From a virus: a stretch of 32,363 bases of DNA. This document shows positions 14,501 through 23,132 of this stretch, piece by piece; within the stretch, counting starts at the first letter, position 1, and each line of letters starts with the position of its first letter. Below the pieces are notes generated by a model that was not told where the DNA came from, searched no databases, and worked only from the letters and a program-made list of their open reading frames with translations. Location of the stretch: the IMG/VR virus record IMGVR_UViG_3300010413_000111, positions 1 to 32,363 of that record. The stretch is one strand, 5' to 3'. Made by a program: the position numbers and the translations under genes.

Positions 14501-15826
14501 CCAGGATGCTTGCATACGCAGCGTAAACTGTATGTCTGTACCACCCATTACATTATTACCAGATGAGCCCGGATCAGCAACTATACCTGCGGTCAACAAA
14601 ACATTAGTGCCCCCAGTAGCATGCATCTCATCTGCGACAAATACAGATGTGTGCAACTCCCCCCTGATAGTCGCATTCCAAAACTCGGCGTTACCTGTGT
14701 GGGTAATCTGCCAACCAGTAAGGCCAGAGACAAACCCAGGATCTCCGCTTTCAAGGTCTCCGGCATTGGTCAATAATATAAGGTCATTACCAGATGAATC
14801 GTATACTCTCCACAATGGCGCAGACTGGCCCGCTTTTTGCTCTAGCACAAAACCTTGTTGATTGGCATCTTTGGGCTGTACAGTAAGAGCCCCTCTCCTG
14901 GAGGGGAGTGTACCAGCATTTATGTAAACTGCATCTTCCGACACATCTACAAAGAGCGTGTCTGTGTCTACTGCAAAGTCCCCAGATAAGTATAAATCTC
15001 CTGCCACACCTGTTTTCAATAGTTGTGTGGATGCACCCGGGTTATTAGACGCAGTAATCGCATGAGTATGCGCTGTAGTTGCTTGACTTGTACTGGTTGC
15101 GCTCAAAGTGCCTGGAGTAGTAAGATTTATAGCATCTGTAGTCACAGAGATGTTAGCACTACCCCCTACATCAATAGTACGATCAGCAGTCAACACACCT
15201 CCACCAGTAAGCCCAGCCCCAGCAATAACAGACCTGTCCAGGTTTACAGCCCTGTTTGCATAAAGTCCGGTAATCAACTGGTCCTGGGCGTTCGCCCCCA
15301 AATAAAATGGTGGAGACGGGGCCCCTGGTTGGTAAGTGTGCGTTGCACTTACAGTCCTGCCTTGGGATATATGCATATACTGGGTATGAGAATCTGCACC
15401 CATTCCGCCGATGTGGTGAATCGTATTGTCCACAGCATGGTTGCTTATGTCAACCCCATCAATAGTCACACCACCTGCAACATCAAGATTTCCAGTAAGA
15501 GATCGGGTACCGTTCCTTAGCAGAGCGTCTGGATAAGTAGTACTAGGATACTTCTGGGACGCATCCAGAGGTAGGATTGTATTGGGAGTAGGAGTTAGGG
15601 ATGCATGGTAACCATCCAGGGTATCGGCATTAGCTGCACCACCACCACCAGTAAGACTATCTGCTACAACTTGACGTGCGTAAATAGTGTCCCACCTATT
15701 TGTGGACGCCCCTAGATTGTAGGTATTTGTGCCACCAGGGAGAATGCTACCAGCAACATGACTATCACCCCTGCGAGGCACAAAATATGTTTTCAGAAAG
15801 TCTATAACTTTGCGATCTAATTTCAT
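11513..15826 (-). CDS. Large tail fibre / receptor-binding protein with LamG-like domain
   Basis: 1437 residues. The start overlaps the stop of the hub-like gene by one base. Residues 1-75 include NLGASTNRWDTIYAR and TLDGYHAS, patterns typical of phage fibre N-termini that join the baseplate. Many Gly/Ser/Thr-rich beta segments follow. Residues ~723-885 resemble a carbohydrate-binding jelly roll (NLIFNPNFSSNITDGWTNNG, RIYLGNYANDSSTLIWFDEV) and ~905-1062 a LamG/ConA-like sandwich (NVWTVSFWWTPTAL, GEPQHIIATYNG, YQWWVNGVDQGYTAHS, GIVSDLFVLDKAVD). These point to binding of a surface glycan. No depolymerase active site or intramolecular chaperone was recognised. Confidence 0.85.
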   Translation of the reverse strand: MKLDRKVIDFLKTYFVPRRGDSHVAGSILPGGTNTYNLGASTNRWDTIYARQVVADSLTGGGGAANADTLDGYHASLTPTPNTILPLDASQKYPSTTYPDALLRNGTRSLTGNLDVAGGVTIDGVDISNHAVDNTIHHIGGMGADSHTQYMHISQGRTVSATHTYQPGAPSPPFYLGANAQDQLITGLYANRAVNLDRSVIAGAGLTGGGVLTADRTIDVGGSANISVTTDAINLTTPGTLSATSTSQATTAHTHAITASNNPGASTQLLKTGVAGDLYLSGDFAVDTDTLFVDVSEDAVYINAGTLPSRRGALTVQPKDANQQGFVLEQKAGQSAPLWRVYDSSGNDLILLTNAGDLESGDPGFVSGLTGWQITHTGNAEFWNATIRGELHTSVFVADEMHATGGTNVLLTAGIVADPGSSGNNVMGGTDIQFTLRMQASWDTGASYFSVNDVIRCKFMGDDGGGLDLWDVYLEVDSVGSVQSRDMGNGDPGYFAMQVTRRSGGASGLEIPAGTAGVLWGNISGSGYSGAILLTSDLSLSPYIDIFTIDNSVTYDPWESQGITPRVRLGNLDGVLGLTEQWGIAFGGDLSDTSVGYGVFSDLQAGLFGITQEWWDLDGNIRGALNPSATTLETLFWLGPSSSDPKFEVTGDGLVRMSGAFIGPTGGILVDGGVVWLPFDGNKRLGGISTMSPSDWMVPSTSTGSIYAGWGAYGAGLVVGDTATNLIFNPNFSSNITDGWTNNGVGTRVKATDLSNIRSGEASFRLQAGASSAQLYTTDVQALANGQTVHATCWMKVEDGSTGTPGRLIIYDTSTPATRATGYSSLTNGTWEMVHVSWTNNTGVAKNIRIYLGNYANDSSTLIWFDEVQMTFGTNAYPLPYVDGDKPGATWSGTPRDSTSARTGQDLEYAVTLPNVWTVSFWWTPTALASETTAVSSRILEWYGDSDDRLIFYQPASTSTEMRIYHQVNGNLSTDDYTGSFTRGEPQHIIATYNGSGYQWWVNGVDQGYTAHSQTWGTTPNILAIGSDYAGGSRAQGIVSDLFVLDKAVDADFVSAVYNAVTPAAINNDLFFKVYDPEAGSTTITPKAFIITGSGNALGVSTNPDPMVIGGITVSAGDLVIGDNQVGSGAMAWDASERLLKFFADGASTPNMWWGPEGLNLYADNTSSLISPAAIKWINPNDPTDPYAIIQVWNDASDNWFRIRNYPQSGVVGWTHLLTFGNGSYAETAMDAFGLSVAGGMTGILAHSDDNNAHVRMYTDDGPRGGLVNLESSSAQGGTAFEIDVDKTRFYDAVKYVREPSGGTDRTGSMYVPLTSMIGGATLWGNYVSNAGGASKTVSSEWSGVPANVSAIAVRIHARDSVAWSVPENPSTGLFFQMGPANAANQYDHLSMHPIGENAWAAAQGIVKVTSNTVYVKWNASGANTMQVYVGVVGYFI

Positions 15827-16950
15827 TATCCAAGTCCCCCACTCAACCCAAGTCTTGCAAGCAGGTACTCCAGGTTCCTGTCACCACTAGCTAATGTAAG
15901 GTTCATAGTATTACTCCCTGCATTATACTGGGTAGACATTACGAACCCAAGTACTTTATTCTGCTCTGCAGAAGCTGCTGTTGCCCCACTAACATCATTA
16001 TTAGTTACGACAATAAAATCACCAGATCTTATCATATAAGATGGTACGTAGCTTCCTGCATTATTACGAACATACCCAGTTATAGTTACAGGTCTACTCT
16101 CTACGGGCCACGAGTATTTTAATCTAGCAACCTCTAACAGGTCCAGCCCTATCCCAAGACCATATTCACCAGTATTCAAAACACCCTCCCTAAGACCGTA
16201 TTTTGCCTGGGATGCCCCGTCTTGTGCTGGTGTTGGGTACATTGTGGGCCCTACAGAATCTGTTGCTGGATCATCATATAATACATAAATTTTATTGTAA
16301 ACATTGTCCAGAGATGCAGAGAACCCGACACTTCCCTTGGATGTGTCTGCAGTTACATAGAAATCAGGAAACACCTCTCTCTGCTCAATAATTATTTCCC
16401 CAACCCTGTTATTATACAGAGCTATATATGCCGGGTGTATGTCATCTGTACGATAGCCAACTTTGAGCATCTCCAGTATGATGTCATTTACTTTAGACTC
16501 CTCATCGTAGTCTTGAGGCCCTACAGGAACATTACAGTTAGCAGCTAGCAAGATCGGCCCCCAGGAGGGTACCAAAGACGCAGCCTCTTGTATCACTGTA
16601 CCATTCACCGTATCAGCCCCCAACCACAAGGCCGTGGGAACCGTTATTTTTGAACCATCCTCCCAGAAACCACGAGCAGTTACAGCAACACCTTTATTGA
16701 CTGTACTTACCCCAGTGACCCTGCCATTGTAAATATACCTACCAAGTTTATCGTATATAACACATTCTGACCCGAGAACAGCCCTAGCAAAAGACGCTGC
16801 AGCATTCTCCGGAAGGGGAACCTCCATACTTGCCTCAGCAAATCCACCATTCAACTGGGTGCCGAATGACAGAGACTCAGAGATATCATGACTTCCCCCA
16901 AGGGTTCCCCACATATTCTGATCTTGCTGAAACAAAGCGAAAAATTTCAT
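15826..16950 (-). CDS. Baseplate hub / Tal-like tail protein
   Basis: 374 residues. It is coupled by one-base overlaps to the Dit-like gene upstream (16950) and to the fibre gene downstream (15826). It begins MKFFALFQQDQNMWGTLGG and has hub-like features: an early beta domain (GSECVIYDKLGRYIYNGRVTGV), a region ending in FPDFYVTADTSKGSVGFSASL, and a final strand set (NTMNLTLASGDRNLEYLLARLG). Such proteins close the tail tip and carry the fibre. Gene order (tape measure, Dit, this gene, fibre) supports the call better than sequence does. It is too short to carry a peptidoglycan hydrolase domain, and none is visible. Confidence 0.7.
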   Translation of the reverse strand: MKFFALFQQDQNMWGTLGGSHDISESLSFGTQLNGGFAEASMEVPLPENAAASFARAVLGSECVIYDKLGRYIYNGRVTGVSTVNKGVAVTARGFWEDGSKITVPTALWLGADTVNGTVIQEAASLVPSWGPILLAANCNVPVGPQDYDEESKVNDIILEMLKVGYRTDDIHPAYIALYNNRVGEIIIEQREVFPDFYVTADTSKGSVGFSASLDNVYNKIYVLYDDPATDSVGPTMYPTPAQDGASQAKYGLREGVLNTGEYGLGIGLDLLEVARLKYSWPVESRPVTITGYVRNNAGSYVPSYMIRSGDFIVVTNNDVSGATAASAEQNKVLGFVMSTQYNAGSNTMNLTLASGDRNLEYLLARLGLSGGLG

Positions 16951-18389
16951 TATTCCACCATAGTCCTGTACGCAGGAACATAACTTACTCGCACCTTGAT
17001 CTCTCTGTTGTGTTCCTGGTAATTGGCAGTACCAATTGTTTTAAAATATATCCTTTGGTTTACCCCGGGCACTAACTTTAGGGGCTCTAGTGCTCCATGG
17101 AAGGGTAACCATACTTTACCACCCCCAGAAACATACTCTAATCCCTGCCAACCGTCATCAACAGCAGACCCCCCACCAGTAGCTTCCCTACATACCCACA
17201 TCCGCACTCCGTCACCAATGGGCAGAAACTCTATGTAATCCATATAAACAGTACAAGCCTGTGTAGTAGCTATCCAAGTCCCAATCCATAAATCTTCATG
17301 GAAGGTGCCTAGACTAGCCAGCTCTGGGGCCCCTGGAGGTAGATCTATAACCCCACACACTGTTGAGTAAGAGTAAGACCCCTCATGCCAGTCACTTTGA
17401 ACACGTATGCCGTAAGTAACATAATCGTCAAACCCCATCGACCAAGCAGTATAGTTTGGATTCAGATTTTGCCTATTATGCGTGGTGATTGCTAAAAACA
17501 ACCCCTTAGTATTATTATATTCCCAAGAGTACTGCTGAAATATAGGCACAGATGACCCACCAAAACTGAGGGCCCGATAGCTGCCACCATAACCACCACC
17601 AAAAGTACTCCCAGACGCCCTGACACAGCTAGCACTATCATAGAAGAGGTTTGTAGGGTACCCCGTCAACTCCCTCTGCAAACCCATATATAAATAATCG
17701 TAATTGTAATAGTTGGCATCCCCGGGGTCTACCGTTACCTTGATTGGGCAGGGTGCATCACCATCTACAGACCCTCCAGAGATAGTAACATAATTGGTTC
17801 CAGTGTTCTTTACCCTGAGACCACTTGTGTTATTACTTCCGTAACTATTGCTTAATGGTACGGCAGTCATACTTGTGCTACGAGGAGATATCTTCCACGC
17901 ATCAGGACTAAGCCACAATTTTAGAACAAGATTGGGTACAACATACTCTCCATAAATCTCCCCATGGATACCCTCAACAGACCACAACTCGTCTGGGAAT
18001 ATCAGCTCTCCTCCATATACTTCCAAATAAGTAGCATTTCCGGCACCTTCCCAGGCATACTTCAACTCAACCCGTTCTCCCCTTCCCGTTCGTGCTCTTT
18101 GTGACACGTTCTTTAATAGGTTATTGACCCTGTGTACCTGGGATACCGCACCAGACCTGGACGTAGCGTAAATAGAAAACAGTATAGTGCATTCTCGTGC
18201 ACTATAAGATTCATTTATCATTATTCCGATACCTGGGCGTAGCACACCGAAGTCCCGAGATGCCTGTGGTAATCCAACCTGGAACCCTCCGTCAGCAAGC
18301 TGGTATCTTGTTCCCGATCCCTGACTGGTTGAGAAAAATGTTAGAGTATCCGAACCATCGGATACAGAAAGGTTAAATAATTGTGCCAT
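16950..18389 (-). CDS. Distal tail protein (Dit-like)
   Basis: 479 residues, with AGGAG 6 nt before the ATG and 9 nt after the tape-measure stop. The N-terminal half has the beta pattern expected of a Dit-type ring (AQLFNLSVSDGSDTLTFF, then QVHRVNNLLKNVSQRARTG and VELKYAWEGAGNATYLEVYGGEL, and VVPNLVLKLWLSPDAW). The C-terminal ~280 residues are an additional beta-rich, Tyr/Gly-rich region, longer than in simple Dit proteins, that could contact the host surface or other baseplate parts. Identification rests on position right after the tape measure plus the N-terminal pattern. Confidence 0.7.
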   Translation of the reverse strand: MAQLFNLSVSDGSDTLTFFSTSQGSGTRYQLADGGFQVGLPQASRDFGVLRPGIGIMINESYSARECTILFSIYATSRSGAVSQVHRVNNLLKNVSQRARTGRGERVELKYAWEGAGNATYLEVYGGELIFPDELWSVEGIHGEIYGEYVVPNLVLKLWLSPDAWKISPRSTSMTAVPLSNSYGSNNTSGLRVKNTGTNYVTISGGSVDGDAPCPIKVTVDPGDANYYNYDYLYMGLQRELTGYPTNLFYDSASCVRASGSTFGGGYGGSYRALSFGGSSVPIFQQYSWEYNNTKGLFLAITTHNRQNLNPNYTAWSMGFDDYVTYGIRVQSDWHEGSYSYSTVCGVIDLPPGAPELASLGTFHEDLWIGTWIATTQACTVYMDYIEFLPIGDGVRMWVCREATGGGSAVDDGWQGLEYVSGGGKVWLPFHGALEPLKLVPGVNQRIYFKTIGTANYQEHNREIKVRVSYVPAYRTMVE

Positions 18390-18398
18390 CTGCTACTC

Positions 18399-21300
18399 CT
18401 ACCAATTTGTTTGTCCTCCATAACTTTGCTGCCCATTCAGGGCCTTCGCTACTCTATCAGCTACTAACCTGGAAAGCCGATCGAGGTCCTGGTCGCTGCG
18501 GACAACAGGATCATTTATAGTTATACTTATATTCCCGGCAGCCCCAGACACAGACCCAACAGGAGCCCCAGACATAGCAGAGACAGGAATAGCCCCCGCT
18601 GACATAGCTACATTTTGTACATTGGGTATCTGGTTTTCCATACCAATCCAGTAACCCTTTATGGTCATCTCCCCGAGATGTTCCATTACCTTGGACGGGG
18701 ATTCCATGTGAAGTAGCTTCTTTAGCCACCCGGGAATCTCGTTTATTCTGCCTTGTATCCATGCCAGCACGTCGTTCCAGAGGCTTATCATACCATCCCA
18801 AAGACCTTGAATAATGTCGATACCAATGTCATACATTATCGTAGATGGAGACGAAATACCCAGGGCCTCTTTTATTGTAGAGATAATCTCTTCTACCTTT
18901 GTGGTGAAGTTGCCTATGTTCTCATCGAACCAGTCTTTAAAACCTTCCCACAATCCCTGGAATAAATCCCAGCCCAGTTGGGCTATCTGAACCAAGAGCA
19001 AGCTGTCCCAGTAGTCCCTAAATTGAACCATGAACGTGTCATTCCACCACGCCAAAAAAGTTGATTTTGTTGTCTCCCACCCAGCTTTAAGACCCTCGAA
19101 TACAGCAAGAGATATTCCTGTAGCTATCTCAACGATTCGAGCACCTATCTCCACAATATCAAAGAGAATAGTGGCCCACCTGTCCGCAAGCTCAGACCTT
19201 TTGCCCTCATCCGTAACACCGAGAAACTCTAGGATGGATGCGTAGACACTGGCAATTATGCCGTGGATGCCATCAATAAGATTCTGCTTGACATCTTCCC
19301 ACTTTATGTCCATGAGCTGGCCTATGACCCCACCCACGTCACCCTCTTCCCCAGTGCCGACAAAGAACTCTTTTATCTCCCGGAATATATCTTTTACATC
19401 AGTCCAGGCGTTACCTATCCTTATTCCCCACTGCTCTAATGTCTCCCATGTAGTTACCAGGGTATCCCAGACATTACCTATATCTCGTCCAAGATTGTAC
19501 ATTTCTTGTAACTTCTCTACCATCTCCGGAGGGAACACCCGGACAGCGTTTTTCCAGTCTACCTCTTCCCCGGTAAAGCCTTTCTTGAAGAAGTCCCAGT
19601 ACAAGGCACCCTCTTTGAGACGTTCTTTCAAGCCTTTAATAGCTTCGTCCGCCTCTTTCTTCATCTCTTCAAATTTTCCGGTGATGTCGTCGTCAAAACC
19701 ACCACCGAAACCTTCCAGGCCTTTGCCAAGCTTTTCTACAGCTGCAGCAATGCGTTCCATGATACTGTCCTGGTCCTGCATCGCATCCACAAACTGTTTC
19801 TGCCACTCCAGTTGGTCCTGCATCTCATCCGACTGTTCCTCAAGAGCAGCTTTTTCTTTGTCAATAGCCCTCAGCTCGCTATCCCGGTTAAATTGGGCCG
19901 TTCTTATCGCATTAACCTTGTCCTCTAAGGACATATTGGATGCACTGATCCCTTCTACCTCATCCTGATAACCACGTACAACGTCCTTCCTCTCCTCTTC
20001 CAACTCTTTTATACGCTGCTGTAGACGGTTGTATTCCAACCATAATTTGATTAGTTTCTGTACATGTTCAGACATGTACCCCAGACCCTGGGTCGCCTTA
20101 TTCAGCATGCCCTGGTCTATAATGCCAGTGCTATTATATACATCTATTAGCTGCGAGAGAGCGACCCTGGCTGCAGCAACCTTCTTCAATGCCCCCGCCA
20201 TGTTCTCGGCTTTCACGCCCGCAGTTAGGTACCTCTCGATTATTTTACCAACACCAGAAAGAATGCCAAAGTCTGCGAGATAGAACCCCTTCAAGTAGGT
20301 AGCCATGAGCTTGCCACCCCACTTATCAATGGTGCTCAGGGGGCCTTTCTTAGGAGGAGATGCTGACTTGAAGAAACTTGCGATAGCATTAGCTATCCAG
20401 GTTATGACCTGGAGAACATACTGGAACCCACGAGCAAGTCCGTTGCCGTAGGTCTCCATCAATTTCTCTCCCCACTCAGTAGCCTTCTTAGCTATATTTG
20501 TGAAGAACCCAGCTACATCTACGCCCATCTTTGATAGTATTTTTAATATAGCAACTACAGCAACTACTATGACAGCTACCCAACCCATTGTACTGGATAC
20601 CAGGAAAGCACCAATGCGGGCAAATACAGCACCCAGGTTGGTAACCATAGTAGCTACGCCAGGAATCCATTTAACTATCTTGGCGAACCCGCCGATAATA
20701 CCCCCCATGTACCTTATTGTTAGGGCTATCACTTTTATAAACTGCCCAAAACCCATCATCAGTAGGGTAACACCATGCATCATCTGGCCTATGAACATTA
20801 CTATAGGACCAAGAACGATCGCCAACATAATCCCACCAATGATGAGCAACTTCGTCTTATCATCAAGTTTGCCCATCCAGTCATTCAGCTCTTGGATAGC
20901 AGGTACAAGTACCATGATAATCTGATTTACATAGGGTAGGAAAGCTTGCCCGAGGGTTATACCAGTATCATTAATATTGTTTCTCAACAGGCCCATTTGG
21001 TTAGCTGTTGATGTCATTGCCTTTTCATACTCAGCCATCAGGGAGTTTGCATCCCTCCACTCTGCACGAGCAGCTCTTATATTCTGGGCTAAATTTTCAA
21101 AGTTATTACCGAAGGCAGCAAGAGCTTTACCACCACGCAGGTTACCAATCTCCATGGATGCAACGAGAGCCTGGACATTGTCATCCTCGCCCTCCATGGC
21201 ATCTGATATATCTATGATTACTTGCGTGAAATCCTCATTCAGGGCAGTAGCGACCTTAGTAACAGTATTATATTTGTCATACCCCTTCATTGCCTTATAG

Positions 21301-22280
21301 ATAGCATCCTGGTTCTTTGACATGTAGTAGAACAGGTTACGCACAGCAGTACCAGATTCTTCTGCGGACATACCAGTCTCAATAAGAGTAGCAGCAAAAG
21401 CAGCTGCGTCTTTTGCCTGTATGTCCAGGACACCACCAACAGATGCAATCTTATAAAGAGCCGACACTATCTCCCCAGCAGACGCTGCGGTTGTGTTCTC
21501 CAGGTAGTTTATTACATTTGCGAGTCTGGTAACTTCTTCTGTGGATTGGTTCAGGTTCCATCCAAAGGCGTTAGCTATTTTACCCATGTTCTTAGCGACA
21601 TCGTCAGCTGAAACATCGGTAGTAATAGACATCATGTTGAACAGATCCACCAACTCTATAATGGAGCTCTTGCTAGATATACCTAGCTGGCCTATCTGTT
21701 CTGCCATTGTAGCAAGATCTACGTGACTTGTTGATGTAAACTTCGCTAGATTTCTGATGCCCTGGGTAAGATCAGCAAGCTCTTCGCCCCATAGATTCGT
21801 GGTCTTGCCCACTCGGACCATCTGATCCTCAAATTGGATCGATGTCTGCAGCATGCCTTTCATAAACCCAACAAGAGGTATGCTAACAAAGAAGAATAGA
21901 GATCTACCGAAGTTGGTTATACCCTGGGTGACCAGACGGAAAGAATCCGTCATCGCCATCCAGTAGTCCCGTATCTTCATGAGACCCTTACTCATTCCGG
22001 TCATGGCACGTTGTACGCCAAAACCCGCCCTTGACAAAAGGTTAAGGGATTTAGTAAGTTGATCCGACCCCTGCTTAGCTTGCTTGGCCTTCTCGCCAGC
22101 TTTCTTAGTGGCGTCTCCAGCCTTCTTCATGCTATTAGCGATCTTGTCGCTATTAGCTTTTGCTTTTTTAGAGAGGTCTGCGATCTGGTTCTCTAATTGT
22201 TCAATTTTTTCGTAGAGTTTTGTCGCTGCAGATATGGCACCTGCTACATCGCCAGTTACCCTAAATACCCCTGTTGCCAT
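18399..22280 (-). CDS. Tail tape measure protein (TP901-type)
   Basis: 1293 residues. An N-terminal coiled coil (residues ~23-60, YEKIEQLENQIADLSKKAK) leads to the conserved TP901-type core at ~155-330 (FEDQMVRVGKTTNLWGEEL, SHVDLATMAEQIGQLGISS, TAASAGEIVSALYKIASVGG). Hydrophobic segments lie near 473-510 (LLIIGGIMLAIVLGPIVMFI) and 563-581 (MGWVAVIVVAVVAILKIL), fitting a protein that enters or crosses the host membrane on infection. A second long coiled coil covers ~745-830. Repeated SPPKKGPLS/SPS-type turns recur towards the end. By the usual ~1.5 Angstrom per residue, a tail near 190 nm would be expected. It directly follows the frameshift chaperone gene. Confidence 0.95.
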   Translation of the reverse strand: MATGVFRVTGDVAGAISAATKLYEKIEQLENQIADLSKKAKANSDKIANSMKKAGDATKKAGEKAKQAKQGSDQLTKSLNLLSRAGFGVQRAMTGMSKGLMKIRDYWMAMTDSFRLVTQGITNFGRSLFFFVSIPLVGFMKGMLQTSIQFEDQMVRVGKTTNLWGEELADLTQGIRNLAKFTSTSHVDLATMAEQIGQLGISSKSSIIELVDLFNMMSITTDVSADDVAKNMGKIANAFGWNLNQSTEEVTRLANVINYLENTTAASAGEIVSALYKIASVGGVLDIQAKDAAAFAATLIETGMSAEESGTAVRNLFYYMSKNQDAIYKAMKGYDKYNTVTKVATALNEDFTQVIIDISDAMEGEDDNVQALVASMEIGNLRGGKALAAFGNNFENLAQNIRAARAEWRDANSLMAEYEKAMTSTANQMGLLRNNINDTGITLGQAFLPYVNQIIMVLVPAIQELNDWMGKLDDKTKLLIIGGIMLAIVLGPIVMFIGQMMHGVTLLMMGFGQFIKVIALTIRYMGGIIGGFAKIVKWIPGVATMVTNLGAVFARIGAFLVSSTMGWVAVIVVAVVAILKILSKMGVDVAGFFTNIAKKATEWGEKLMETYGNGLARGFQYVLQVITWIANAIASFFKSASPPKKGPLSTIDKWGGKLMATYLKGFYLADFGILSGVGKIIERYLTAGVKAENMAGALKKVAAARVALSQLIDVYNSTGIIDQGMLNKATQGLGYMSEHVQKLIKLWLEYNRLQQRIKELEEERKDVVRGYQDEVEGISASNMSLEDKVNAIRTAQFNRDSELRAIDKEKAALEEQSDEMQDQLEWQKQFVDAMQDQDSIMERIAAAVEKLGKGLEGFGGGFDDDITGKFEEMKKEADEAIKGLKERLKEGALYWDFFKKGFTGEEVDWKNAVRVFPPEMVEKLQEMYNLGRDIGNVWDTLVTTWETLEQWGIRIGNAWTDVKDIFREIKEFFVGTGEEGDVGGVIGQLMDIKWEDVKQNLIDGIHGIIASVYASILEFLGVTDEGKRSELADRWATILFDIVEIGARIVEIATGISLAVFEGLKAGWETTKSTFLAWWNDTFMVQFRDYWDSLLLVQIAQLGWDLFQGLWEGFKDWFDENIGNFTTKVEEIISTIKEALGISSPSTIMYDIGIDIIQGLWDGMISLWNDVLAWIQGRINEIPGWLKKLLHMESPSKVMEHLGEMTIKGYWIGMENQIPNVQNVAMSAGAIPVSAMSGAPVGSVSGAAGNISITINDPVVRSDQDLDRLSRLVADRVAKALNGQQSYGGQTNW

Positions 22281-22283
22281 AGG

Positions 22284-23035
22284 CTACTCCCTGGTAGTTT
22301 TTGCGTCCTTAAATAACGGGTCATTGGGTGAGTCGCCTTCATCCAACATTACCACAATCTCTCCAGGCTCAATATTTCCTTTGGATAGGCCTCTAGCCCA
22401 CCCACGCCTCTTCCTCCAGGGAGTCATGCGATCCAGCATTCTATCGATTTTCTTCCCGTACTGCTGCATGGCCCGGCCCCCTTCCTTATCAAACGAAGTC
22501 CTTGCCATAGGCAGCAAGTTAGTTAACATTCTATAATGATCAGCCTTGTCTTCCTGGATAAACTTCCAGGCATCCAACAACCAATCGACCCCATAGGCCT
22601 CTATGTGATCTAGGACTTCTCCGTCGGTGTATCCGTACTCTCTTCGGAGCTCGTGGAAGGCTCTTCCGTAGACTCGGGTGAGTCTTCCGTGGAGAAAAAA
22701 CGGTCTAGCAACCTCCGGATACCGGGCTGATTCTCATATACTTCCAGGGCAGTATCCACAAGAATGCCAACATCAAAATACTTCTCAGCATCCTTTTTGC
22801 TGCAGCCCACTAGCACCTGAAATAGATCTATTAATGCGTCTGATGTGAGATTTCCGAGAACAGACGTGATCATAACCATGCCGGACTGTCCCTCAAGGTT
22901 GTTAGCATCCAGCCCCTCAATAAGGCCTGGGCCGTACATAGACAACCAGCGTGTAAACTGGACCACCTGCTCGGCCTGTTCTCGTCCAGTTTTTATTACA
23001 GTATATTCCTTACCACCTACTTCTACTTTCTCCAT
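22284..23035 (-). CDS. Tail assembly chaperone GT fusion, made by -1 frameshift
   Basis: Residues 1-114 are shared with the 141-residue G-like protein. After slippage on TTTTTTC (22700-22694) the -1 frame is open through LHGRLTRVYGRAFHELRREY and on to a stop at 22284, giving ~250 residues in total. The T-like part (HIEAYGVDWLLDAWKFIQED, ARTSFDKEGGRAMQQYGKK) has no ATG with a ribosome site at its head, so it is best made only as a fusion. In lambda and many siphophages the G and GT products coat the tape measure during tail assembly at a fixed ratio. The gene order, tail tube, G/GT, tape measure, fits exactly. Confidence 0.85.
22610..23035 (-). CDS. Tail assembly chaperone, G-like (unshifted product)
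   Basis: 141 residues, ATG at 23035 with AGGAG upstream. The body is helical (EQAEQVVQFTRWLSMYGPGLI, LTSDALIDLFQVLVGCSKK, YFDVGILVDTALEVYEN), like other G-type chaperones. The unshifted C-terminus is a low-complexity Ser/Thr/Glu tail (EDSPESTEEPSTSSEE), common where the zero frame merely runs on after a slippery site. It lies between tail tube and tape measure. It is not expected in the mature virion. Confidence 0.82.
   Translation of the reverse strand: MEKVEVGGKEYTVIKTGREQAEQVVQFTRWLSMYGPGLIEGLDANNLEGQSGMVMITSVLGNLTSDALIDLFQVLVGCSKKDAEKYFDVGILVDTALEVYENQPGIRRLLDRFFSTEDSPESTEEPSTSSEESTDTPTEKS
22694..22700 (-). other. Slippery heptamer T-TTT-TTC for programmed -1 frameshift
   Basis: In the zero frame the codons are CGT TTT TTC, so the heptamer TTTTTTC has the X-XXY-YYZ layout; both Phe tRNAs can re-pair one base back. 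Frame positions agree: zero-frame codons start at coordinates equal to 1 mod 3, and the T-like frame at 2 mod 3. Confidence 0.85.
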
Positions 23036-23060
23036 CTATACACACTCCTGTAAAGTCTAA

Positions 23061-23103
23061 GAACCCCAAAAACACTACGTGTGTAAGTAGTGCCTTGGGG
23101 TTC
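23061..23103 (-). repeat. Long two-tier hairpin between tail tube and chaperone genes
   Basis: GAACCCCAA (23061-23069) pairs with TTGGGGTTC (23095-23103), and inside it CACTAC (23073-23078) pairs with GTAGTG (23087-23092) around an 8-nt loop. On the minus strand no T run follows (it continues TTAGACTTTAC). It may trim or stabilise the mRNA or weaken transcription between the abundant tube protein and the scarce chaperone, rather than fully terminate. Confidence 0.6.
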
Positions 23104-23132
23104 CTGGTAATACTATTTATGCCGTACTATTC

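Noticed and set aside
15023-15520. 165-codon open frame on the plus strand
   Set aside because: Antisense shadow of the large tail fibre gene, Cys/Ser-rich translation with no recognisable domain or ribosome site.
19258-19968. 236-codon open frame on the plus strand
   Set aside because: It is antisense to the charged coiled-coil part of the tape measure gene; low-complexity Ser/Pro-rich translation, no ribosome site, and all neighbours are on the minus strand.
22284-22580. Independent 98-residue gene downstream of the G-like chaperone
   Set aside because: It would start at TTG without a ribosome site, while the open frame continues upstream to the slippery heptamer; the fusion explains it better.
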